Shown piece after piece: positions 1 to 5,365 of a DNA stretch of 5,712 nt (its first letter is position 1; every line of letters starts with the position of its first letter). The stretch comes from Oscillospiraceae bacterium (GTDB lineage Bacteria > Bacillota > Clostridia > Oscillospirales > Ruminococcaceae), in the NCBI GenBank assembly GCA_009782665.1, contig WRIP01000098.1:1-5712 (forward strand). The letters run 5' to 3'. Made by a program: the position numbers and the translations under genes. The notes beneath the pieces are model-generated. The model had not been told where the DNA came from. It searched no databases and worked only from the letters and a program-made list of their open reading frames with translations.

Positions 1-14
1 CTTGAAGTAACATA

Positions 15-471
15 ATGGTATATGTACTGAACAAAGACGGAAAACCGCTTATGCCAACTGATAGACACGGAAAGGTAAAGTGGCTATTAAGAAAAGCAAG
101 AGTTGTCCAAAGAACACCATTCAATTACTTTATGAGTTAACAAACTATGTGCAAGAAGTGACATTAGTAATAATATTGAAAAATCCCATAGTTCTGATGC
201 ATATTGCATTACAGGAAATCTTAACGCAAAACGCAACGAGGAGATATTTATTCAGAAATTCGTAAGCTAGAATAAAGAGGTAGGCGGTAGATGGAAAGTT
301 AATAAAACTCCATACGAAGTTTTAGGGTACAGATTATTTGACAAGGTCAAGGCAGAAGGTGAAGAGTGGTATATATTTGGAAGAAGAAATACTGGATATT
401 TTGATTTACGAGATCTCACGGGCAACAAACTAAACAAAGGCAGTTATTTATATAAGAAACGATATTATTAG
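15..471 (+). pseudogene. iscB: iscB-family RNA-guided endonuclease remnant, frameshifted and internally deleted
   Basis: Seen: three fragments in three frames read in order as an IscB protein. Fragment A (15-122, ATG at 15) has the N-terminal PLMP domain: [14 protein letters not shown], then [18 protein letters not shown]. Fragment B (116-166) continues with [17 protein letters not shown] in another frame. Fragment C (about 175-471) begins EKSHSSDAYCITGN, the RuvC-III type motif with its Asp, meets TAG at 268-270, and resumes in the same frame with GGRWKVNKTPYEVLGYRLFD, FGRRNTGYFDLRDL and a stop at 469-471. Known: intact IscB proteins run PLMP, RuvC-I, bridge helix, RuvC-II, HNH, RuvC-III and a C-terminal RNA/target-interaction domain, at roughly 400-500 residues. 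Here RuvC-I, bridge helix, RuvC-II and HNH are absent; only about 150 residues remain. Inference: a dead relic of an IS200/IS605-type transposon. Any guide (omega) RNA would lie upstream, outside the window. No tnpA is visible. The family call is firm; the exact subtype (IscB or HNH-less IsrB) cannot be told. Confidence 0.87.
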
Positions 472-493
472 AAAGAAACAAAACATTATTAAC

Positions 494-502
494 AGAAAGG
501 AG
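494..502 (+). promoter_or_regulatory. Stranded Shine-Dalgarno-like sequence in the murC leader
   Basis: AGAAAGGAG is a strong ribosome-binding sequence, but no ATG, GTG or TTG follows at a normal distance. The murC ATG lies 54 bases further on and has no good site of its own immediately upstream. The murC frame is open back through this site (no stop between 488 and 557), but no usual start codon lies close enough to be served by it. It may be a leftover of the inserted element, or it may act at a distance if the hairpin at 515-538 folds. Confidence 0.4.
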
Positions 503-506
503 AAAG

Positions 507-546
507 CACATTCCTCCCCCACTTTCTATAGTAGGGGAATCCTGTG
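507..546 (+). other. Imperfect GC-rich stem-loop between the iscB relic and murC
   Basis: The core pairs TCCCC (515-519) with GGGGA (534-538), then has one C-A mismatch and an ACT/AGT extension (521-523 with 530-532) around a 6-base loop. An alternative, longer bulged pairing extends to CACA (507-510) with TGTG (543-546). No T-run follows, so it is not a standard intrinsic terminator. Two readings are possible: the bulged hairpin seen near the ends of IS200/IS605-type elements, here marking the right end of the iscB relic, or a structure in the murC mRNA leader. I cannot choose between them from one sequence. Confidence 0.45.
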
Positions 547-556
547 TATAAGTTCG

Positions 557-1927
557 ATGAACGTTTCCGAGATTCTTAGTGGAATTCGAAGATTACATTT
601 TGTGGGTATCGGAGGTAGTGGTATGTTTCCGCTAGTACAGATACTTCACAGTGAGGGATTTCAGATAACCGGCAGTGATGTCAATGATGGAGACATCATC
701 GCTACCGTACGCAAAATGGGTATACCGGTGACAATCGGTCACCATCAAAACAATGTAGAGTATGCCGAAGCATTAGTGGTGACTGCAGCCTTGTTACCGG
801 GAAATCCGGAGGTACTGTATGCCGAACGCAACGGCATTCCGATAATACCAAGAGCCGACCTTTTAGGATATATCACCTATCGTTTCAGCAACTCTATTGG
901 CGTGAGCGGCACCCACGGTAAAACCACAACCACCTCAATGCTAACTACTATTCTGCTGTTTGCAGGAATAAATCCTGCAGCGGTTATCGGAGGAAAACTG
1001 AACCTCATCGGTGGTTACGGGAGATCCGGTAGTAGCGATATGATTGTCGTTGAAGCATGTGAGTATGTCGATACCTATCATAAGCTAAAGACAGATTATG
1101 CCATCATACTCAACATAGATGCAGATCATCTCGACTATTTTATCACCTTAGAACGGGTCATTGCCTCCTTTCGAACATTTGCTTCAGGAGCTAAGAAACT
1201 AATTATAGCCAATCGGAATGATGCGAATACCCTCAAGGCATTGGAAAACCTCGACAAAATGGTAATATATTTCGGAGAGGATACTGCAAGCGACTATACT
1301 ATCTGCGACGTCACCTATTCAACCAACGCACTATATAGTTTTTCACTAAAAAAAGCAGACGGGAATATGTATGGACCTTTCAACCTTATGACCCCGGGCA
1401 GACATAATGTATACAATGGGGCAGCAGCAGCTACCCTGGCTCTCGAACTGGGCTGCTCACAACAGGCTATACAGGAAGGTTTTATGAACTTCAGAGGTGC
1501 CGGACGACGTTTTGAGATACTCGGAAGTCGCAGAGGGGTTACGGTTGCAGATGACTATGCACATCATCCTGCCGAGATATCGGTGACGCTACAAGCAGCA
1601 CGTGACATGGGTTTCCGAAAGATTATTGCCGTTTTTCAACCTTTTACCTTCTCAAGAACCAAGCAGCTACTAACCGAGTTTACGGATGCATTGATGGTCG
1701 CTGATCAGGTGGTCTTGACCGAGATTATGGGTTCGAGAGAAAAAAACACTTTCGGAGTATATTCGACCGATCTGGCCGAACGCATACCTAATTCGGTTTG
1801 GTTCTCCGACTTTGAGGCAGTCGCTGACTGGTGCGTTGACTATGCTAAGGAAGGTGATCTCATCATTACTCTCGGGTGCGGGGATGTATATAAGGTGGCG
1901 AGAAGCATATATGAAAAGCTGCAATGA
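557..1927 (+). CDS. murC: UDP-N-acetylmuramate--L-alanine ligase MurC
   Basis: Cytoplasmic enzyme that adds L-alanine to UDP-MurNAc using ATP, the first step in building the peptidoglycan peptide. The 456-residue length is normal. Seen in order: Rossmann-like UDP-binding start GIGGSGM (17-23) and GSD (39-41); ATP loop GTHGKTTTT (118-126); EACEY (166-170); NIDADHLDYF (186-195); GRHNVYNGAAA (281-291); GAGRRFE (315-321); DDYAHHPAEI (332-341); FQPFTFSRT (360-368); EIMGSRE (389-395); LGCGDVYK (439-446). The four-residue pattern FQPH of many MurC proteins reads FQPF here. ATG 557 is chosen because it leaves a short lead before the first beta strand (RRLHFVGIGG), as in the family; its ribosome binding site is weak. 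I see no convincing promoter in the 85 bases upstream, so transcription may start in or before the iscB relic. Convergent with the DUF4097 operon. Confidence 0.96.
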   Translation: MNVSEILSGIRRLHFVGIGGSGMFPLVQILHSEGFQITGSDVNDGDIIATVRKMGIPVTIGHHQNNVEYAEALVVTAALLPGNPEVLYAERNGIPIIPRADLLGYITYRFSNSIGVSGTHGKTTTTSMLTTILLFAGINPAAVIGGKLNLIGGYGRSGSSDMIVVEACEYVDTYHKLKTDYAIILNIDADHLDYFITLERVIASFRTFASGAKKLIIANRNDANTLKALENLDKMVIYFGEDTASDYTICDVTYSTNALYSFSLKKADGNMYGPFNLMTPGRHNVYNGAAAATLALELGCSQQAIQEGFMNFRGAGRRFEILGSRRGVTVADDYAHHPAEISVTLQAARDMGFRKIIAVFQPFTFSRTKQLLTEFTDALMVADQVVLTEIMGSREKNTFGVYSTDLAERIPNSVWFSDFEAVADWCVDYAKEGDLIITLGCGDVYKVARSIYEKLQ

Positions 1928-1945
1928 CATTGCAATCACAAGATA

Positions 1946-1978
1946 AAAAAGAGCGACGGAATCTTCCGTCGCTTTCTT
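1946..1978. terminator. Bidirectional terminator between convergent murC and DUF4097 gene
   Basis: A perfect 10-base inverted repeat (AGCGACGGAA at 1952-1961, TTCCGTCGCT at 1964-1973) starts 24 bases after the murC stop and ends 20 bases from the stop of the opposing gene. On the plus strand TTTCTT follows, a weak tract. On the minus strand the A-run at 1945-1950 becomes a six-T tract, a good intrinsic terminator. One element can therefore end both transcripts. Confidence 0.88.
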
Positions 1979-1993
1979 CATGTTTACTGTCAT

Positions 1994-2929
1994 TTAGATA
2001 GCATTGATGCTTATCTTGCCACTTACGGTATGTATACGTATATCGGCGCTGCCGTCTCCGTATACTACCGAATTCCTGTCCTGTTTGGACATAAAGTCAC
2101 AACTGAACCTGCCACTTACCGTATCCCAATTTGCCGTGAATCCCTTATTTTCGGGAAGGTATAGCTCTATCTGACCGCTAACCGAATCGAATCGTGCATT
2201 ACTGAGCATCGTCTCACAAACTACGCTTACTGCACCGGAAACGGTGTTGGAGGTAAGGCTGACACACTCCCCTTTTAGATATTGTCTACCACTGACACTT
2301 CCTATATCTATAGAGTCAGCTTTGACTCGGTTCAGATCAATCTGACCTGAGACGGTGTTGACATTGATACGCTCTGCGTTGACGTTATAGACAGTTACAG
2401 CACCAGAGGTAGTTTCTATTGAGAGTTTTTTTGAGTTGAGATTGGTCACATTGACCGGTGAGGAAACTGCGTTCAGGTTGAGTATACTGAGAGAATAGTC
2501 TTTAGGTACCTGAACCACAACGTTCTTAATTAGGTTGAACAGTCCTAGATTGATATTACCACTTCTTGAAAACTTGATTCTCAAGCTTCCGTTCGATACC
2601 GCAAATCTCATTGCGAGGTCGGGATCGTTTGAGTTATTCTCTTCATAGAACCTAATTTCCTGACCATCGTACTCTTCAATGGTCACCCGACCGCTGACCC
2701 AATCGACATAGATACTGTCGATGGTCGTATTGCCGGTTGTGTAAATCTGACCGTTTGAGGATATCTCGTATCCTTCATCATCACCGTACCTGCCAAGATT
2801 TAATATACTCATGTCTAAACCTCTCATCCCTCCGATTGTTCCTTTGAGTAACCCTACTAGCAACAGTGAAATACATATTACTGCCACTACGAGATATATG
2901 ATTATCCTGATAAATGCTGATGTTCTCAT
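1994..2929 (-). CDS. DUF4097-family beta-repeat protein, membrane anchored
   Basis: 311 residues. One hydrophobic helix (about 7-28) near the N-terminus follows a short positive stretch, which predicts an anchor or uncleaved signal with the rest outside the cell. Residues 65-311 are beta-rich with a repeated SG turn: WVSGR (77-81), TTSGA (173-177), TVSGQ (192-196), SVSGR (211-215), TVSGA (229-233), SVSGQ (249-253), TVSGR (270-274) and TVSGK (301-305). Spacing is 18-21 residues through the middle, as expected for a beta-solenoid. This is the pattern of DUF4097 (YvlB/LiaG-like) proteins, which are often found with PadR and HAAS-domain genes; their molecular role is not settled. The start ATG is 2 bases after the upstream stop and has TTAGGAG (complement of 2936-2942) 6 bases before it, so translation is probably coupled. 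Last gene of the padR operon. Confidence 0.85.
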   Translation of the reverse strand: MRTSAFIRIIIYLVVAVICISLLLVGLLKGTIGGMRGLDMSILNLGRYGDDEGYEISSNGQIYTTGNTTIDSIYVDWVSGRVTIEEYDGQEIRFYEENNSNDPDLAMRFAVSNGSLRIKFSRSGNINLGLFNLIKNVVVQVPKDYSLSILNLNAVSSPVNVTNLNSKKLSIETTSGAVTVYNVNAERINVNTVSGQIDLNRVKADSIDIGSVSGRQYLKGECVSLTSNTVSGAVSVVCETMLSNARFDSVSGQIELYLPENKGFTANWDTVSGRFSCDFMSKQDRNSVVYGDGSADIRIHTVSGKISINAI

Positions 2930-2931
2930 GT

Positions 2932-3585
2932 CTATCTCCTAACTTGCAGATCAATTACTGCTTTAATTATTCCATTGATGGCACCGATTATGAGGAATAT
3001 CAACCAGGTCAAATGCCATGCTCCGGTGAGAAAACTGACTAGGAAGTATGCGACCAGCCCTAAAGACCAGACTGCCGACGTAATCGACTTATATATCCGC
3101 TTGTTCTCGTCGTTCTGTCCTCTCCATTCCTGGAACTCATCGACCACCGTATCATATTCTTTAACCTTACCGGGTCGATTGGTACCATTGTAGATGAGCA
3201 ATGCGGTTGCCACCGCTATGAATACAAACATCAACGCTACACCTAACCTACCCGAAAAAACGATGTTCGGTACCGGACAGAGGATATACAGTGCTATGGC
3301 GATTGCGGTTATAATCTGCCGGTTTTTGCTTATCTGTTTATGTTGTTCATATCGAATTTCTTGCTGTCCGCGTAACCCCTGCAGCTCCATTACTAACTGA
3401 GATACATCTCCTACACTTGCTACCGCAATATTGTACGCGGCATCTTCGCTTTTGCCGTCATTGACGAGATCGGTGTACTTGTCGGTCAGATTCTGAAGAA
3501 ACTCTTCCTTCATCTCTATGGTTGCCGGCGAATATGGAGCCTCACTAAACACCTCATCAATATATGATCTCAGACGATCATTCAT
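2932..3585 (-). CDS. HAAS-like (DUF1700 / permease-prefix type) four-helix membrane protein
   Basis: 217 residues. Residues 1-70 are a helical cytoplasmic domain of the HAAS type: LRSYIDEVF at the start, MKEEFLQNLTDKYTDLVNDG (25-44), then EDAAYNIAVASVGDVSQLV (47-65), the familiar 'acidic helix, G, A-rich helix, hG D' layout. Then come about four membrane segments: 90-108, 112-133, 167-187 and 191-208, with a charged cytoplasmic stretch at 137-166 between the pairs. Known: such domains sit next to PadR-type repressors and are thought to link membrane proteins to them; direct binding is an inference here. It overlaps padR by 8 bases and has AAGGAGG (complement of 3592-3598) 6 bases before its ATG. 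No enzyme motif is visible, so it is more likely a regulatory partner than a transporter. Confidence 0.82.
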   Translation of the reverse strand: MNDRLRSYIDEVFSEAPYSPATIEMKEEFLQNLTDKYTDLVNDGKSEDAAYNIAVASVGDVSQLVMELQGLRGQQEIRYEQHKQISKNRQIITAIAIALYILCPVPNIVFSGRLGVALMFVFIAVATALLIYNGTNRPGKVKEYDTVVDEFQEWRGQNDENKRIYKSITSAVWSLGLVAYFLVSFLTGAWHLTWLIFLIIGAINGIIKAVIDLQVRR

Positions 3586-3937
3586 AATCTACCTCCTTCT
3601 CTTCTCTGTTGTCTTCTTTTACCAGTCGGTCTATCAATGATTTTGCATTTTGCCAATCACTGAGCAGGCTGATATATGCTTCTCTACCTTCGGGAGTGAT
3701 TGTATAGTAACGCCGTCTGGCTCCCGTACTCTCATCTCCCCAATATGATTGAATCAATCCCAACTCCTCTAATCGCTTAAATGCAGAGTAGAGGGTAGCT
3801 TCCTTCAGCTCATACTGATTGTCTGTCTTAATGCGTATAGCTTTGTTAATCTGATAACCGTAGGTATCTTCTGCGGTTAATTGAGCTAATATGATAGTAT
3901 CAATATGCCCTCTTATCAGATCCGACGCAATCGACAT
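3578..3937 (-). CDS. PadR-family transcriptional repressor
   Basis: 119 residues, typical for a short PadR-like winged-helix protein. Helix 1 LIRGHIDTIILAQL (7-20) is followed by the hallmark YGYQI (26-30). EATLYSAFKRLEELGLI (46-62) is the recognition helix, and RRRYYTITPEGREAY (74-88) is the wing and the start of the C-terminal dimer helix. Start chosen: ATG at 3937, because AAAGGAGG stands 7 bases upstream and MSIASDLIRGHI matches how family members begin. A longer reading frame exists upstream to 3988, but it has no ribosome binding site and would extend over most of the mRNA leader. First gene of a three-gene operon, probably repressing its own promoter through the inverted repeat at 3993-4016. 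Ligand or signal unknown. Confidence 0.93.
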   Translation of the reverse strand: MSIASDLIRGHIDTIILAQLTAEDTYGYQINKAIRIKTDNQYELKEATLYSAFKRLEELGLIQSYWGDESTGARRRYYTITPEGREAYISLLSDWQNAKSLIDRLVKEDNREEKEVDYE

Positions 3938-3944
3938 ACGCTTA

Positions 3945-3952
3945 CCTCCTTT
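3945..3952 (-). promoter_or_regulatory. padR ribosome binding site
   Basis: On the minus strand this reads AAAGGAGG, a near-complete match to the 16S rRNA tail, 7 bases before the ATG at 3937. It decides the padR start against the longer upstream frame. Confidence 0.92.
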
Positions 3953-3992
3953 ACTGTTTGTTATACTGGAAATACTGCAATATATCACATGT

Positions 3993-4016
3993 TATTGTAT
4001 ATTCTAGTGTACAATA
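3993..4016. promoter_or_regulatory. Inverted repeat over the padR -10 box, probable PadR operator
   Basis: TATTGTA (3993-3999) and TACAATA (4010-4016) are perfect 7-base inverted arms with a 10-base spacer. The repeat covers the -10 hexamer (4001-4006), so a dimeric repressor bound here would block RNA polymerase. Dimeric PadR proteins commonly bind such AT-rich palindromes in their own promoters. That this PadR binds it is inferred from position. Confidence 0.6.
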
Positions 4017-4029
4017 CCTCGCCTGTCAA
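4001..4029 (-). promoter_or_regulatory. Sigma-A type promoter of the padR operon
   Basis: On the minus strand: TTGACA (complement of 4024-4029), a 17-base spacer, and TAGAAT (complement of 4001-4006). The -35 is perfect, the -10 has five of six consensus bases, and the spacing is ideal. Transcription would start near 3994, giving a leader of about 57 bases before padR. Confidence 0.88.
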
Positions 4030-4206
4030 GGTATCTCTAGCAATAAATTACTATATCGACTAAACTTTGTCATTTTGCACAACGATTTATGTGTTCTAAT
4101 CGAGCAATTTAAACATTATGACGATTTATTGATGAACAATACCCAGAATCTATTCATATTTACTATGTATGAGGGCTATATTCGCTCGAAATCTGTTGCA
4201 ACATTA
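4030..4206. other. AT-rich intergenic stretch with no supported gene
   Basis: With the promoter and the hairpin, this is part of a 336-base gene-free gap between padR and the folate operon. A plus-strand frame runs through it (3958-4215, 85 codons from a TTG). It has no ribosome binding site, its product resembles nothing I know, and it would cover the padR promoter, so I do not call it. The 9-mer ACGATTTAT occurs twice (4082-4090 and 4121-4129). I see no tRNA, riboswitch or further promoter. Confidence 0.6.
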
Positions 4207-4239
4207 AACCGGTAGCATCTCTAAAGTATGCTACCGGTT
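4207..4239 (-). terminator. 12-bp perfect hairpin after the folate operon, probable terminator
   Basis: AACCGGTAGCAT (4207-4218) pairs fully with ATGCTACCGGTT (4228-4239) around a 9-base loop. It starts 34 bases beyond the stop of the folT fusion gene, before the padR promoter on the same strand. On the minus strand the stem is followed by TTTAATGTT (counting its last base), a poor T-tract. Position and stem strength favour a terminator insulating the two operons, possibly an inefficient one. Confidence 0.65.
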
Positions 4240-4273
4240 AGGTTACGTTTACTGATATTTTGTTGTAGTTAGG

Positions 4274-5344
4274 TCATGACAGTACAAGATCAGCTTTGAG
4301 GTCAAACCCGGTAACCGGAATCTTTTCTCGGACCATTTCTGCAGGACATAGTATTATCTTATACATTTTACTCTTGGCTAGGTACCTGTCATAGTATCCT
4401 CCACCAAACCCTATTCGGTGACCTTTATTGTCTGAAACTAAACAGGGAATGAGTGCTAAATCGATATCGTCTCTCGGTAGAATGTCACTGCCTAGTTGCG
4501 GTTCGAGAATACCGAAGCTGCCGATGGTGACGTCTTCCAGTGAAGAGATGACCCTAGCAGTCATACTGCCATCCGAGGCACATAATGGTAGGCTTACCGT
4601 CTTCTTATCTTTTAATGCCTGCTCAATAATGAGTGATGTGTCTATCTCACTTTTTCTACCGATATAGCAGAAAATATTCTCTGCCGCTATATATTGTTCC
4701 AGTTGTATCAGATGGTCTAGTATTTCGCGGCTAACAGTGTTTCTTTCAGAAATAAACCTAGAGTTGTAGTAAGCTCGGGCCTCTTGACGTATCGCTTTCT
4801 TCTCGTAGAACACACTGCTGTTGCGATAGATAACTTCACCTAAAGTTTTAGCTATGAGTAGGATGGTGATAAACTGCACCGGTGCCATGATAGCACTTCG
4901 AATCATCCGATCGGTGAAGATGGCTATTGTCAGCCTATTCAATCCTATAGTCGGAAAATAGATTTTAAGCCATAAACTATCACACCCGATTGACACAACG
5001 GTAGAAGCGATTACTACCGCACTCAGAATTCTGAACAGTTTGGTATGATTTTTGTAGAGTAGGAGACCGAAGATAACCCCGTTTAGTATGGCGGATAGTG
5101 TAAATCCGAAGAAAAAGGGACCGGTTGGAAACAACAATGCTCCGATGATATCGGATAAACCCCAGGCAATTCCGGAATAGACCGGACCATAAAGCATACC
5201 GACTACCACCATCGGCAGAAAGTAAAACCCGATTTTGTATGTCAGAAAGGATATTGCTAAATACCGCGATAACACTATCTGTAGTGCTATCATCATCGCT
5301 GTAATCGTCAACCGTCTAATCTGCAGCTCACTGCTATTATTCAT
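4274..5344 (-). CDS. Fused folate ECF transporter S component (FolT) and 5-formyltetrahydrofolate cyclo-ligase
   Basis: 356 residues in one uninterrupted frame. Residues 1-175 are a FolT-like membrane protein: RRLTITAMMIALQIVLSRYL (10-29), YKIGFYFLPM (36-45), YGPVYSGIAWGLSDIIGALL (52-71), FPTGPFFFGFTLSAILNG (72-89) and further helices to about 172. FolT captures folates outside the cell and needs EcfA/A'/T, not in this window. Residues 180-356 are a full-size cyclo-ligase, which makes 5,10-methenyl-THF from 5-formyl-THF with ATP: EKKAIRQEAR (181-190), YIGRKSEIDT (227-236), SFGILEP (276-282) and IGFGGGYYDRYL (311-322), the ATP/Mg glycine-tyrosine loop. The enzyme would hang on the cytoplasmic side of the importer. 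The ATG follows an AGAGGA-type site by about 10 bases. It lies 21 bases after folC, so it is co-transcribed. folT and the cyclo-ligase are usually separate genes, so check that the fusion is genuine; both halves look complete. Confidence 0.9.
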   Translation of the reverse strand: MNNSSELQIRRLTITAMMIALQIVLSRYLAISFLTYKIGFYFLPMVVVGMLYGPVYSGIAWGLSDIIGALLFPTGPFFFGFTLSAILNGVIFGLLLYKNHTKLFRILSAVVIASTVVSIGCDSLWLKIYFPTIGLNRLTIAIFTDRMIRSAIMAPVQFITILLIAKTLGEVIYRNSSVFYEKKAIRQEARAYYNSRFISERNTVSREILDHLIQLEQYIAAENIFCYIGRKSEIDTSLIIEQALKDKKTVSLPLCASDGSMTARVISSLEDVTIGSFGILEPQLGSDILPRDDIDLALIPCLVSDNKGHRIGFGGGYYDRYLAKSKMYKIILCPAEMVREKIPVTGFDLKADLVLS

Positions 5345-5365
5345 CTCTTCTATTCCTCTAAAAAA

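Noticed and set aside
80..265. 61-codon plus-strand frame as a small independent gene
   Set aside because: Only its middle ([17 protein letters not shown]) is meaningful, as part of the broken iscB; both flanks are out-of-frame translation.
338..375. TTGACA at 338-343 as a murC promoter
   Set aside because: The next TATATA is 26 bases away, beyond any workable spacing; TTGACA here simply encodes part of LFDK in the iscB C-terminus.
1..556. CRISPR array or omega RNA linked to the iscB relic
   Set aside because: No spaced repeats are present, and only 14 bases lie upstream of the first fragment, too few to hold an omega RNA.
1670..1993. Minus-strand frame of 107 codons across the end of murC
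   Set aside because: Shadow of murC; it runs through the shared terminator hairpin and its product has no recognisable domain.
2975..3400. Two plus-strand frames opposite the HAAS membrane protein gene
   Set aside because: Antisense shadows of a well-supported gene; no ribosome binding site or family resemblance.
4082..4129. ACGATTTAT direct repeat as target-site duplication or operator
   Set aside because: A 9-mer twice in AT-rich sequence with nothing mobile between the copies; likely chance.
3958..4215. Plus-strand 85-codon frame in the gap upstream of padR
   Set aside because: Starts at TTG without ribosome binding site, overlaps the padR leader and promoter and encodes an uncharacteristic peptide.
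5345..5365. Tetrahydrofolate riboswitch ahead of the folT fusion
   Set aside because: Only 21 bases separate it from folC; no room for such an aptamer. It could lie before folC, outside the window.
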